Assembly (NCBI RefSeq): GCF_020921035.1
Contig: NC_063160.1
Span: 21,301,595-21,365,594, forward strand
Source of the DNA: Rhodamnia argentea
Taxonomy: Eukaryota > Streptophyta > Magnoliopsida > Myrtales > Myrtaceae
DNA: 64,000 bases
Reading direction: 5' to 3'
Positions 35,848-47,748 of this stretch are shown one piece after another. A model generated the notes under the pieces. That model did no database searches and was not told where the DNA came from. It worked only from the letters and a program-made list of their open reading frames with translations. Both the position numbers and the translations under genes were made by a program. The number at the start of each line of letters is the position of its first letter. Position 1 is the stretch's first letter.

Positions 35848-38283
35848 ATGGCTACCGAACCTCCATTTGCCTCTTATCCATCACGGGTGCTTCTTGTTCT
35901 CTTTGCCGTTGCATTGCTCGTGCTCCGAATCGACGCTCTAGCTCCACCAGCCTTCTCTATCGAAGGAGCAAGCGCACACGATCTCCAGCTCGCTTTCAGG
36001 CAAAACAAACTCACCTCAAGGCAGCTGACTGAGTTCTACCTCGACCGGATTCGGAGACTCAACCCGCTCCTCAGAGGGGTCATTGAGGCGAACCCAGATG
36101 CACTGCGCCAAGCCGATAGAGCCGACCAAGAACGCAAGGCAAAGCCACATGGCTTGCTCTCTGCCTTGCACGGGATCCCTATACTGCTCAAGGATAACAT
36201 AGCCACCAAAGACAAGATGAACACCACAGCGGGCTCCTTCGCGCTTCTAGGCTCGGTCGTGCCTCGGGATGCCGGCGTGGTGGCTCGGCTGAGGAGGGCC
36301 GGAGCCGTGTTGCTGGGAAAGGCGAGCTTGAGCGAGTGGGCTCACTATCGCTCTTCTCGTGCGCCCAGTGGATGGTGTGCCAGGAGCGGCCAGGGAAAGG
36401 TCAGCCAACCAAGCTTACCGATCCACTTTTCTATCCTTGTCTGTCTCTGCAAGGTTTAGCAATTCAAATGCTTTTGTGCGAGGCTATAAATTTAATCAAA
36501 CCACCATACTTAGAGTTGCATTTTGTGAAAATTAATCGGTAAGTGTGCTAATCATTACAAGAATCTGTTGGACATTTTAAAATCATGCGCCAGTGAGTGC
36601 GCCATGGTAGCTGCTTATGAAGCACTCGAGCTGTTTGTCCTAGAAGAGGCAGATTCGACATGATAATATGACGGAAACCTCCTTTGAATCTATTTGTCTG
36701 ATGACTAAAGTTAATGCATATGAACACAGAATCCATACAACCTATCAGCGGATCCTTGCGGATCAAGTAGCGGGTCGGCCATCTCCGTGGCAGCGAATAT
36801 GGGGGCAGTGTCGCTGGGAACGGAGACGGACGGCTCAATCTTGTGTCCCTCCAGTTTTAACTCAGTGGTGGGCATCAAACCCACCCTTGGCTTGACGAGC
36901 CGAGGTGGGGTTGTCCCCATCACTCCCAGACAGGACACTGTCGGGTAAGCCGGGGCGAATCACACCGACACTCTTTATACTCGCGGAAGTTACTCCGAAC
37001 GTATTAACCACCATATGTGGGATCTCTCAGGCCAATGTGCAGGACTGTTGCAGATGCCGTCCATGTCCTCGATGTCATCGTAGGATTCGATCCTTATGAT
37101 GCCAAAGCCACTAGAGAAGTGTCGAAGTACATCCCGAGAGGGGGCTACAAGCGATTTCTCAAAGCCGACGGGCTCAAAGGCAAGAGACTCGGAATCGTTA
37201 GGAACCCTTTCTTCGACATCTACTCAGGAACTCCGGTCCTCGAAGCATTTAATAGCCATTTCAACACCCTGAGGTAGTTAATAGTGATATCAGGACCCAT
37301 TAGTTCCTCAAGTTTGGAATGAACCAATACGACATATAATATATGCAAATGTTTTCATTTCTTTCATGGACAGGAAACAAGGTGCAGTATTGGTGGACCA
37401 CTTGGAATTAGCCAACGTAAATGAAATATACTCTGTAGCGAGCGGCGAAGGTGTAGCGATGTCGGCCGAGTTCAAGCTAGCCCTGAATACTTACCTGCGA
37501 GATTTGGTCGTCTCGCCAGTTCGATCCCTTGCCGATGTAATTGCCTTCAACAACAAGCACAAGCATGCGGTGAGTTGATATTATCACATATCAATTTATA
37601 CATCATCTTTAATCGACTCAAAATTATGTAGAATCGCATAATGTTCAGGGAACATATAGCAGAATCAAGCAAGAGGGCAGTGCCCTTACCAGGGATGCGC
37701 TGGATAATTTCTCGTTTTTACGCCATCTGCAACTTGCAGCATGGCTATCATGGAACACTGGATAGAATATTTTCAAATACTCCATGCCAACGTTGTGATG
37801 CGAATCTTAACAGTCGTCCCATCGTGATTCGTCGACCCTTACCCTGTTTATCTCCAATTTTATTCACCAAAATGGCCGTTCTTGCAGGAAAAGATCGATG
37901 AGTACGGCCAAGACTTGTTCCTTGCGGCACAAGCCACGAGTGGGATCAATGCGACTGTGAAATCAGCATGGCGAAACATGGACAGATTGACCCGAGATGG
38001 GTTTGAGAAGCTGATGAGGCAGAACGAGCTGGATGCACTGGTGACTCCTGGTTATATAGTGAGCAAGGTTCTTGCGATCGGAGGCTTCCCAGGAATAAGC
38101 GTGCCCGCCGGATACGACGAGGATGGAGTGCCCTTTGGGATTTGCTTTGGAGGCTTGAGAGGCTCTGAGCCTACGCTCATCGAAATCGCTTACGGGTTCG
38201 AGCAAGCCACCAAGATCAGGAGGCCGCCATCGCTCATGCAGTGTGACCGCCATTTGGATCTCGGTCCGAGCTCTTGCGTGTGA
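35848..38283 (+). CDS. Amidase-signature family protein A3 (second subfamily)
   Basis: Five exons, 35848-36399, 36730-36944, 37031-37273, 37374-37569 and 37888-38283, join in phase to 533 residues with no stop. A hydrophobic segment at residues 13-27 (RVLLVLFAVALLVLR) suggests a signal peptide or anchor. Triad: Lys115 (GIPILLKDNIAT), cis-Ser196 (PCGSSSGSA), Ser220 (GTETDGSI). Compared with A1 and A2 it has a short first intron (330 bp) and many substitutions, so the two subfamilies separated well before the recent duplications. A4 ends ...RRPPSLMQ and stops. In A3 a 2-bp TG insertion (cagTGtgacc, about 38241-38242) removes that stop and adds 13 residues, CDRHLDLGPSSCV, before TGA at 38281-38283. 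The core is otherwise intact. Function is inferred as for A1; the substrate is unknown. Confidence 0.88.
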
Positions 38284-38559
38284 GATGCTTTCTCTATTAT
38301 TGGATTAGGATCCAAGTGACGAAGCAACGAAGGAATAAGCAGCCACATTCCAAGATTAAGAAGTGAGACTGTCAAACAATAACGATTTAGAACGTGTTTG
38401 TTCACTCAGATGCAACTACCAATGCAGCAATGACTTCCCCACGGTTTATCGAAGTCTTCATCACAACTTTCTCTGCCAAAACAAAAAAGTGAAGCACGTC
38501 AATTGAGAATTGAGAAATTAAATTCAAGGTTTCCTAGAAAGTCCTCCATTGCATGGCGG
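38284..38559 (+). other. A3 3' UTR
   Basis: Collinear with 50145-50450 behind A4. No gene or clear polyadenylation signal recognised. Confidence 0.45.
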
Positions 38560-38925
38560 TGAATGCAATCCTAAATTTTTCAGTTTTGCCAATTCAATTA
38601 AAAACTTTTTGATAACTTACCGATTTAGTATCAAATCTTTCAATCGTGTCAATTTAGTTGGCGCTGACTAGACCATTACGTCGGTGATTTTAGGTCAAAG
38701 TTAGCCGGGAGGATTAAATTGACAAATCATTAAAAGCTTTAAGACTAAATTGACAAATCGTCACAAGATTTGAGACTAAATTGATGCAATTGAAAGGTTT
38801 AGGACTAAATGGGGAAGTTGTCAAAAGATTTTGAACAAAATTAGTAAAATTGAAAAGTTTATGATTGAACTGGCCAGTGTACAATATGTTCAAAAATTTT
38901 TTGGACAATTTTCCTTCCATGTCAC
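38560..38925. mobile_element. Foldback element remnant (CAATTTAGT family)
   Basis: The left side has TTTTGCCAATTCAATTAAAA and ACCGATTTAGTATCAAATC; the right side has several GACTAAATTGACAAATCG-type units in inverted orientation and ends ACAATTTTCCTTCC. It resembles the Mutator-like foldback family, with the outer part of the left arm missing. Ends are approximate. The beta copy is at about 50452-50813. Confidence 0.5.
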
Positions 38926-40081
38926 GGCCGATGACACCTAGAATGTGCTGACTTGGTTTGCTAAACTCAACCATTCCAAGTCAAAAATTGCACCCCTCCC
39001 CTTCTATTTCCACAACAATCTCGTGCATGTCAATTAGGTTACGACCACCGAGAAGTCCTCGACTCTTTTCGGCATAATGATGATGATGAATGATTAGCGG
39101 ACAAAAGGACCCGAGCCGACAACCGTGGTCGTCGGCAGGAATCGAGTTGCTAGGCCTGCTCATGAACATGAATCTTGTTTCCAATGAAAGCATCCTCGGC
39201 GTCGGGAGTCTCGACATGACTTACGAATCCTGCAGGGAGAAGCCTACAACCGACGGGAGCGTTGTTTTCCCTAAGGTTACATCATACCCAAAAAACCCAA
39301 TGATAAAGAGCAAATAGATTATGACATCGTATTCTGTGACAACATGCAACTCCACCAGGAGGAGAGACACTGAAGGAACAATTTGTTAACAAGGAGTAGC
39401 TACTTATTCAATCGACAAAACAACAAGAACCTTAAGCTCCGTCTCTTTCTTCTCTTTCAAATGCGTATCTCATACCAAGAATCTTTCAAATTTGCCACTG
39501 CGGTTGCCCGACCTTTTCAGCCTTTTCTTAGGTAATAATCCCTAGACATAACCGTAATTAGCCGATTAACTTGAAGCAAAATAACACAGTCCGTCGCGAC
39601 ACTCCGAGCTTCTATGAGAAACCGAACTCACAATCATCTATTTTTGAATTGAAGCGTAGAAAGGTGATTAAACAATTATTATGAAGATTTACTAATAAAA
39701 AAAAAAAGACTTCCACACCTACCAACGCCTACGCTATGAATAAAGAATTTTTGCAACACTGCAGCCCGGTTAGGGTGAGAGCGAATAATTGACAAGAGTC
39801 GACAAATTCGGTAGTGTTGAATATGGTTTGACGAACTTCACGACAAACCAAGTGCAAATATCCAACTATTTGGTCCAATAATGTGAATCGCGATAACTTG
39901 TTTTTTCCAATTTAAATCACGAATGTTGACGCGAGAGAGCAGAGGTTATTGGACTATGTCTGCATTAATTTGCATCGCATTGATTACGAGATCATTTTTA
40001 TATTTGCGAAAATGAGGATATTGTCAATCGTTGTACAATGCATGAAAACTTAGCACAATCGCATTTATAAAAAATTATAAC
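38926..40081. other. Spacer downstream of A3, one weak ORF
   Basis: A 75-codon + strand frame at 39090-39317 (MISGQKDPSRQPWSSAGIEL...) is also open in beta (50989-51216), but I recognise no family. The rest (39320-40080) is AT-rich and collinear with 51220-51980. No other feature was seen. Confidence 0.4.
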
Positions 40082-40741
40082 GAAAATTTCAAGAAAGGGC
40101 CCCAAGTTCTCTCATTTTCTCAAATAAGGGCCTGAAGTGAATCTTGTTTTAAATAAGAATCTAAAGTGCCCTGATTATGTCAAAGAAGGGCCCGAAGTAC
40201 ATATTGTTTCAATTAAGTGCTTGAAGTGACTATATTAGTATAAAAAAAGGGCATGAGTCATTTTAGTGGGGACATTTTGGTCATTTACAATTTTATTTTA
40301 TTTTTTCCTTTTTTTGGTTTTCAAGGAATTTTGAAAAAAAATATAAAAAAAGGGGGGAAAAGAAGAACACTGGCGGGAGGTTTTTGACCTCCATCAGGCC
40401 CTCACCACTGGTCGGCGGGGTCGCCGGGCCCCGCCGAGGAGCCGATGACCTTGGCCGCCCCATGTGGGAGGTCAAAACCTCCCGCCTGCGTTCTTTTTTT
40501 TTTTTTTTAATTTCTGTTTTTGTTTCAATTTATTTTAATAAAACAATTAGATTAAATTTATATTTTTACAAAAATACCCTTGATCGGTTAGAAAATTTGG
40601 CGTAGCCGCCAGCCGGACCATTATTTGAAACAACTATAATCACTTCAAGTCCTTCTTTGAGGCAATGATGGCACTTCAGGCTCTTATTTGAAATAAAATC
40701 TACTTCAAACCCTTATTTGAGAAAATGAGAATAATTTTTCT
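40082..40741. mobile_element. Foldback element with nested inverted repeats
   Basis: The left arm holds tandem variants of CAAATAAGGGCCTGAAGTG; the right arm holds their inverse (CACTTCAGGCTCTTATTTG, then TTATTTGAGAAAATGAGA). Inside lies a second, GC-rich inverted pair, GCGGGAGGTTTTTGACCTCC and GGAGGTCAAAACCTCCCGC (about 40373-40482). No coding capacity. The beta copy is at about 51982-52632, with a small internal deletion in the left arm. Confidence 0.6.
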
Positions 40742-41090
40742 GCATCCCGGTCAGGTAGAAATGCGGTAGGACGGCTTACTACGAGCATAATGTTGTAACA
40801 ATGACCGGTGATGGATGCGCCCATTGGATCAGTCGCATGCCTCCACGGAGTTGCATAGCACGGGCGAGGCCCCGTGCGCAATAGTCCATCGTTCTCTCTG
40901 TGTTCAAGCTCTATCCGATTCCATTTCGGATCCGCGAAATGTAGCCCTCTCGATTCGCTTTTCTTCGCTGCCACTCAAATCTAGCCCTTCTTCACAGGCT
41001 CACGCACTGCTCCAACCGCCACTCTATCAACCCAACAAATACTCACTAATCTTCTCTCGAAGGTTTTCTTTTGGTTTTCCTCGTACATAA

Positions 41091-44000
41091 TGTGATGCCC
41101 CGAAAATTTGGCAGTCGCCAATAGTGAAATCTAGTCTATGGAATGACTAAGAATTTTAGTTTCATGCTCAAGATCGGATATTAAGGAATTAGAAATCGGA
41201 AATTGGAAATTTCCGGAATTGTTGTTAGAATCGGATTAAATACCGATTAAATGAGAAATTACGTCCTAAAATTAGAAATTTTCACATTAAGCCTCGTTTG
41301 GGCTAAATTTACTCGAGTTCGGATTAAATAACCATCTGTCGGGTTTTTGGATGCCCAAATTACCTAGGATGTGAAATGACCAAAATGCCCCTGGCCAATT
41401 TTAGAAATTACTGTTTTGCCCATAGGGTTTAGAAATGTAAGACAAGATTATTGATGACCTCGGGATCCACCTTATCACTTTAGCCTCTGGTCAAATTTCC
41501 AGATTTTTCTTTACCTTTCTCTCTCTCTCTCCCTTTTTCTCTCCCTCTTCCACGTCCATTCCCTTGCCGCCTCTTCTTTTCCTCTTTTCTTCTTCTTTTT
41601 CTTTCTTCTTCAGCACTCACTTCGTGTGACCACAACCACCACCATCGCCTCCAGCCTTTAGCTACCCTCCCCTCCACCACTCTAGATCATCACCACCACC
41701 GCCGTCGTCACTGTGGTAGCTCGGAACAGCCGCAAGACAACACCACAGCCGGAGTCCCCTGTTTTCGCATCTGCTATTGCTCTGTTCGGATCTCTGCTGT
41801 TGCAACGGTTCCCGACCCCCAGCACCGCCTCAGCCACCGCCTCAGCTCTCCACTGATCTCCAACTACCATCCTTGACCACCAACAGCCACCGCAAAACCA
41901 CCAGAGAGATGTAAACAGCCGGCGAACCCCAGCCTACCCTGTTTCCCCTGTTTTGGCGCCGGTTCAGTTCTGCTTTGGAACAGCGCCTACCGCTGCCTTC
42001 CTCCGCCACCAGTGACCACCACCCAACCCTCGACGTCCCCTTAGACCTCTACCATAAACCCCACGACGTTCCACCACCGCCGGAGACCTGAGCAGCCCCG
42101 ACCAAACTTCCCCTGCATCTGTACCTGTACCGCTCCCCTGTTTCCGCCCACAGCAGCCCCTGTCCGTGGCTGCTGACCACTGTTCCGGCCCTCACAAGCC
42201 ACCACCGACCCCTACAACCTTCCTCCGACCATCTCGTACCTCCACCGCCAACCCTGAAGCCGTTCGCTGCCTGTAGCCCACTGTAGGAGCCACAACAGCC
42301 CCGGCCAGCCACTGTTTCCCCTGTTTTTGGGCAGGGCAAAGTTCTTTTTGGGCCTAATTGGGCCTATTTTGTGGGCCGGCGAGTTGGGGTCCAACCTGTT
42401 TTGGGCCATGTAATTGGGCCTAACCTCAAGCTCGTGGGCCTGTTAGGCCGGAAATTTGGGCCCATTATCCGAGGTTTTAGACCCGCCTTCCAACCGCGTA
42501 CGACGTTCGCGCCAAAGGCTTTCAAGGACCGCCGTCGCACTTACTTCGCCTATTCGATTGTGAGTTGACCGCTAATCCTTGGTTAGACCATTAATTTCGT
42601 TCGGATTAATTTATTTAGATTATTAGGTGTTTAGGTAGCTCGATTAGGGCCAGTTTAGGGTAAAAACTTAGTTTAAGTTCAATGGCCCTAATTAGTTAAG
42701 TTAGTCTAATTAGTTAGGAATCTACGGTTAATTGGATGAGATTGATTGATTGAATGATCGTTATTGATTGATCGGGGGTGAGCAACGGATTAGAGACAAG
42801 TGTACGATCGATTGACTAATTGAATTGGCTAAGATTAAATTGGCTCTTGAATTGAGCTTACATGTGCATAGTTCGATCAAATATTCATGATTGAATTGAT
42901 TGACCTACTTAAATCGATTGCCTATGTCGATTGTTTGATTGAACACTATGATTAGCCATTGACGGATTAGATGTTCGGTTTGAGGGAAAATTACCCCGTG
43001 ATGCATGCAGAGTTCAATACATGATTTCGTGCATTCGTATGACCATATTTGACATCAATTTCACGTATTGGCATGAAAACGGCCTTGAGCTAAGTCATGA
43101 GCATATCGTGTGAACATATAGCTAAAAATAGAATTATGAACTGATGGATTGCCCAGTGTGCTTGAATGGTCATATAATGGATCTTCCATGATAATGTCGT
43201 GCCGTGTCGATCGGAATTCCACGACTTGTTGGATGCATGCCTTTCGGTGTTGTCGGACCGAGCGCATGCCGGTCGCAGCTTGTGACGGACCGAAGCCCTT
43301 ACAGGGATTCCTGGTAGTTCCGTGCCGTGTTGATCGGAATCACACGGACTATCGGATGCCATCACCGGAAGTAAGGGACGATGTCCGGTCCCGCTAGAAG
43401 AGCACCAATTGTCTAGTGTGCAAGGCCAAACGGCCCTTAATAATTAAACTATATGCAATTGTGACTTGTTCATGGACGAGTATGTGTGCATCTTGACTAT
43501 GAAATCCGGTATGGGACGGATTGAGTAGAAGGACAGAGATACATATTCGCACTTGTGCGAGTTATCATTGCATTTTGTGTGATATCCTAGCCGATAAGTC
43601 GCATGTGGTTGATATATCGGCATTGAGACACGTGATTTATTGATAAGACGTTACGGACGAGTTGATGTGATGCATGGCCCGTGAGCTGATTGATATGTAT
43701 GTCACGTCATGTTTTGCATTATATTAGATATGGTTTCTGTCGGGTAAGCTTGCATGTGACTGAAAAATTTACACCATGATATTGCGACTATTTAGTAGGG
43801 GTCCTGAGTGAATCAACGCCCTAGCCAGGCTTAAGCGTTAACTCACTGAGATTTATATCTCACCCCGTCGTGGTTACGATTTTCGGGTTCTAACTAACGA
43901 AGCTAGTAGTTCTTTGAGAAGCTAATGAGGACGAGGGTGACGTAGCCTTGTTTGGAGTAGATACAAAGTTGATCCTACCCCGCCCCGAAGAATGGGGCCA

Positions 44001-44232
44001 ATTAGCGTGTCATTTCGGTTGATTTACAGCGTGATTGTAAAGAAGATCATGTTTTTGAATTAATGCGTTTTTCCTACTTGTTTATCCCTATCTTATATTA
44101 TTGTCCAGGAGTATTATACGTTTCTGCATGTATAGTTAATCTCATGGGTTGGTAGCATGCCTGGGACGCTATCCTTTAACTCGAGGGACGAGATGGCGGG
44201 GATGTTGCGTGCTCGAGAATCGGGGTGTGACA
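41091..44232. mobile_element. Solo LTR of a large LTR retrotransposon (3,142 bp), unit alpha
   Basis: It begins TGTGATGCCCCG and ends CGGGGTGTGACA, a near-mirror TG...CA pair. It is flanked by a perfect 5-bp target-site duplication, CATAA, at 41086-41090 and 44233-44237. No gag or pol and no second LTR lie within, so this is a solo LTR left by LTR-LTR recombination. Ends of this TGTGAYRCCCCG type and LTRs over 3 kb are typical of large Ty3/gypsy elements; the lineage cannot be named without coding sequence. The interior has a CT-rich then CCACC-rich stretch (about 41510-42320) whose open frames I do not regard as genes. Confidence 0.88.
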
Positions 44233-44354
44233 CATAACCTCCCTGGTGTAAGTTTTGCGATTGACGCCAATAGCGTCCGTTGGACTTTCCACATATTTCA
44301 CGACTGTTACAGCAAATTTGATTGTGTTAATGACCGTTATGCTACATACAAGGG

Positions 44355-44592
44355 GCTAACTGTTTCTGCTGGATATGACGACAATGGAATGCCATTTGGG
44401 ATTTGCTTTGGGGGATTGAAGGGATCCGAAGCAAAGTTGATTGAGATAGCCTATTCTTTTGAACAAACCACGAGGATGCGTAAACCTCCTCTTTCATTTT
44501 CTACTGAGTTTCACTATCAGTATTATCAGCAACGCAATGGAACCGTGTGGATACATGAGTTTCCCACTTCATCTCATCTTGTTGTGGTTTAG
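44355..44592 (+). pseudogene. Amidase exon-5 fragment, 5' truncated, stop codon lost
   Basis: Copy of the last ~58 codons of A2, beginning at the unit breakpoint (GCTAACTG). The frame is intact (AGYDDNGMPFGICFGGLKGSE...), but the A2 stop TAA has become CAA (44530-44532), so the frame runs 20 codons into former 3' UTR and stops at TAG 44590-44592. Upstream it is fused in frame with 41 codons of non-amidase sequence after the solo LTR end. It lacks the catalytic triad and a splice acceptor. Confidence 0.85.
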
Positions 44593-46355
44593 TTCCATTA
44601 TTTCCGATGCCAAAATTGTGAGACTAGGTAAGATGTCTCTAACCATTGTTGAGATATGGGGTTCGTATACCTAGTATCCGGTCCGACCGTTCCATAGGGC
44701 TTGTCTGTAACATCTGTTATTTGAGGATATTTGATAAATGACTACTGCAATGTAAATAAGGTCTTGTTAGTTCATTTTCTAATCATAATTTTTTCTACAG
44801 GACACAGGGTTTTAGTTAGCCCATGGTTGATATATTAGCTACATGTGATCAACAGCTTTGACAGTGTAGAGCAAGGCCCCTTCTCCCAATATCCTTGGAA
44901 GTGTTTCCGAATTGCTTACGTTCGCATTCATATTACAGTGAAAATGAAATGCTTTTTGACGGTTTTAGCAGTTCCATGTGCTTCTCACATTCCCCAATCT
45001 TTATTCCATTCCTTCTTAGCCATCATGATGTTCCTGATTATCTTATCTTCCTTCTTTTCGTTTTCTCATTGAAAGTGCACACGTGTTCCACATTTTGTTG
45101 TGTTTCATACCTCCATTATTCGGCTATTTTTGCATATTGACGTGCACACAGAAGCAGGCCCATTGCAGTAGCGCTCACTTGGAAAGATACCGACACAAGT
45201 TCATAAGGTTGATGCTGATATAACCAATTCTTCCTTGGTGTGATTGTTAGCTTTGCCTTTCCCTGGATGAGGAATTACAGATCCTCTCCTGATTCTGATG
45301 AGTGGTTCTCGGTTTTTCTCTTTTATGCTTAAGTTTGTTCACCGTCCAACTCAGTGCTGGATTCATCTGATTGATATCAGCAAACAATATCAGACCACAA
45401 AAGAGAAAAATCCAGTTCTTCACCAACACTGACTTCAAATCATGCTGAAGCAAATCGAAAACGACCTCATTCAACACTAGCGCATTCCTCTTCGTCTCCT
45501 ATAAATGAATAGACATGTGTCTCCTATTTATAGGGAGAAGGGGGGACGTCGTTGATTCTCGTGATCGCTCCCAGTTGCACAAATTAAGATGGTATGTCAA
45601 CAATCGAAATTTTGATAATATTTACTTTGATATAAACAAATACTAAGCCCATTTTTGAATTTGGTTCGTATAGATAAATGCTGACGTGATTTAGCTCGTC
45701 CAATAGTCGAATATCTTCACTCAAGTTTGATTGTTCTACCATGAATACTTTCGTTAGTGCATTTGAAAAGCTGCATTGAAAACTGAATTTTCATGGCTCT
45801 TGTGGACCGATTGATGCTATTTGTGCACGCGGTCCAATGATTTTCTCGAGTGTTCGTCTTGTTCCCTTAGTGGAGAGGAGGTGATGATGGTCCATTGAAA
45901 AGGAAAGAGAAATATGCCTTCCCCGTTAAGTGGTAAAGAGAGCATCCCCTTTGCTCTTTACCTATAAAAATCTTTGGTCGCACTCATTTACCTTGAAGAG
46001 GATGAATCATGTGTGTGTGGTATCATTCACATGGAACGACTTCGTAATTTCCTCCCAAAGGACGTAGTCTCGAACATAACCAATATGTTACATATATATT
46101 TGACAAAAAAATGATTTGGTTACAAGTTGAGAACTCTAAAAGAAGTACATATTTCAACTCAGCTAGATCCCAGCAACTATCATAACACATGTACATTTAT
46201 CTCAACTCATACAAAATAAGTCTAACAAAAGTTTGTTGCTAATAGCGCCCTCATTCTACTTGCCCCCAAACTGAAGAATCTTAAAAAGATTTAATATGAA
46301 TGGTATGAGTAATCACAGTTAGTGAGTAGTACAAATCTCTTCTAAGTAAATTGAG
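44593..46355. other. Unit beta: A2-derived 3' flank and upstream repeat
   Basis: Collinear with 29200-30970. The CCATTGAAAAGG junction at 45891-45902 has the same ~40-bp deletion as nested copy 1 of alpha, unlike copy 3 and unit gamma. Carries the beta version of the doubtful minus-strand ORF (45247-45477). Confidence 0.55.
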
Positions 46356-46834
46356 AGGAAAATTGCCAAAAGTTACTAAACCTATTGCAATTGTGCCAAT
46401 TTAGCTCTAAACTTTTTTTTTTTTGCCAATTGAGTCCTAAACCTTTATAATTATGCCAATTCAGTCCTTTTGGCTGGATGACACTAATATGAATAAATTT
46501 TAATATATTTTTTAAATTTTTATAATTAATTTCAAACTTTTTAATAAAATTTTTTGACTTTTTTAAAATTTTTTTTATTAGGGCCGACAGGAGACCTCTG
46601 GCCATTGGTTGAGGGCCGGTCCTAAGAAAAAAGAAAATAAAAGAAAAAAAGACAGAAAAAAGTATTAAAAAAATTTAAAAACTATTATTAAAAATTCCCC
46701 CCCTCGGTGCCGGCCTACCAAATGGAATGAACTAGCACAATTGTAAAATGTTTACGACTCAATTGACAAAAAAAAGTTTGAGATTGAACCGACACAATTG
46801 CAATAGGTTTAAAACTTCCTTGACAATTTTCCCG
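46356..46834. mobile_element. Mutator-like foldback MITE, unit beta copy
   Basis: Same insertion as in alpha; flanking duplication now TAAATTGAG (46347-46355) and CAATTTGAG (46835-46843). Confidence 0.7.
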
Positions 46835-47748
46835 CAATTTGAGCATCCATGGTAATAACACTTTTAGATCAAATCCAGATTATGATTTACGTACAAAATA
46901 AAAAAAAACGAGTTATTCAACAAAGCTATATATCGGATCAATCAACAATATGAAACATCAATGGTCAATTCCGTTAATCAACCTAGTGCTCAATATTCAA
47001 CTATCGTCACGTTTAATGAGGTCTCTACTTATACGAGTTGGCTCGACCTAAAAGATATCCTCAAAGTAATATCATACTCAACCCCTCAACGTGTCTTAAA
47101 CATAGTGTCAATGAGCATGAAATCATTAACTCATCCTCCAAAGACCACAAATCAAATTCAGAATACATCTTATAAAAATATTTTATAAACTAAAAAGTAT
47201 AACCTTTCACAATTCAATTTACCAAATACAATGCGTTTCATAAAATAATTCACAAATCAATGCATCCAATCTTTGGCGATTCTTTTCACAAAGCATTCAC
47301 AAATGATCATTTCAAACATGTCATTTTTTTTTTGTCGGAGTGTCATTTCAATTGACAAAAAATAATAAAACCCCATTCCAATATGCAAGAAATATGCTCT
47401 TTCATAATTTAGTGTATCAAAAGATTCAAAACTCTACCACTTTCAAGAAACGAGTTTGTAAATTTATAGTAGAGATAAGCACTGCTTACTTGAGAATACC
47501 AAAGCCAAATAAGAGACCTACACAAGCCGACGAATCTCGAAATTCTATCAATTAAATGAAAAAAAAAAAAGAGTCTACTGATTGATCTTTTCTCCCCCCG
47601 CCGCCCTCTTTTTTTTTGGGTCAATGATTATATCCTTTTTAAATCGAGATGTACTCGCCCCTCCTCCCTTTCTTGTTCTCCTAGGCTGCCGTGAGTTGTG
47701 CTCTCAGTTCCTTTACAACTTACCCAAACCTCGAAGACCGGTTAAACA
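46835..47748 (+). promoter_or_regulatory. A4 upstream region
   Basis: Collinear with 35027-35847 upstream of A3, but retains a ~90-bp stretch (about 47375-47460, ...CACTTTCAAGAAACGAG) that is deleted in front of A3. Contains the recurrent 75-codon frame (46961-47188). No clear TATA box. Confidence 0.45.

Larger units (their letters stand above)
28963..44354. repeat. Segmental tandem repeat unit alpha (15.4 kb)
   Basis: The unit starts inside exon 5 of A2 at a GCTAACTG motif and runs to the point where the same motif recurs (44355). It contains the A2 3' end, the triplicated 1.8-kb array, A3, foldback elements and the solo LTR. Apart from the two extra 1.8-kb copies it is collinear with unit beta: A3 and A4 starts are 11,901 bp apart, while the unit starts at 44355 and 56261 are 11,906 bp apart. 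Confidence 0.85.

Noticed and set aside
40293..40605. Short frames over the GC-rich centre of the foldback element
   Set aside because: They read through both arms of a palindrome (GGAGGTCAAAACCTCCCGC and its inverse), so openness on both strands is a symmetry effect.
41480..42568. Open frames in the CT/CCACC-rich part of the solo LTR
   Set aside because: Compositional frames repeated in the second LTR copy (53.3-54.5 kb); no gag, pol or host family resemblance.
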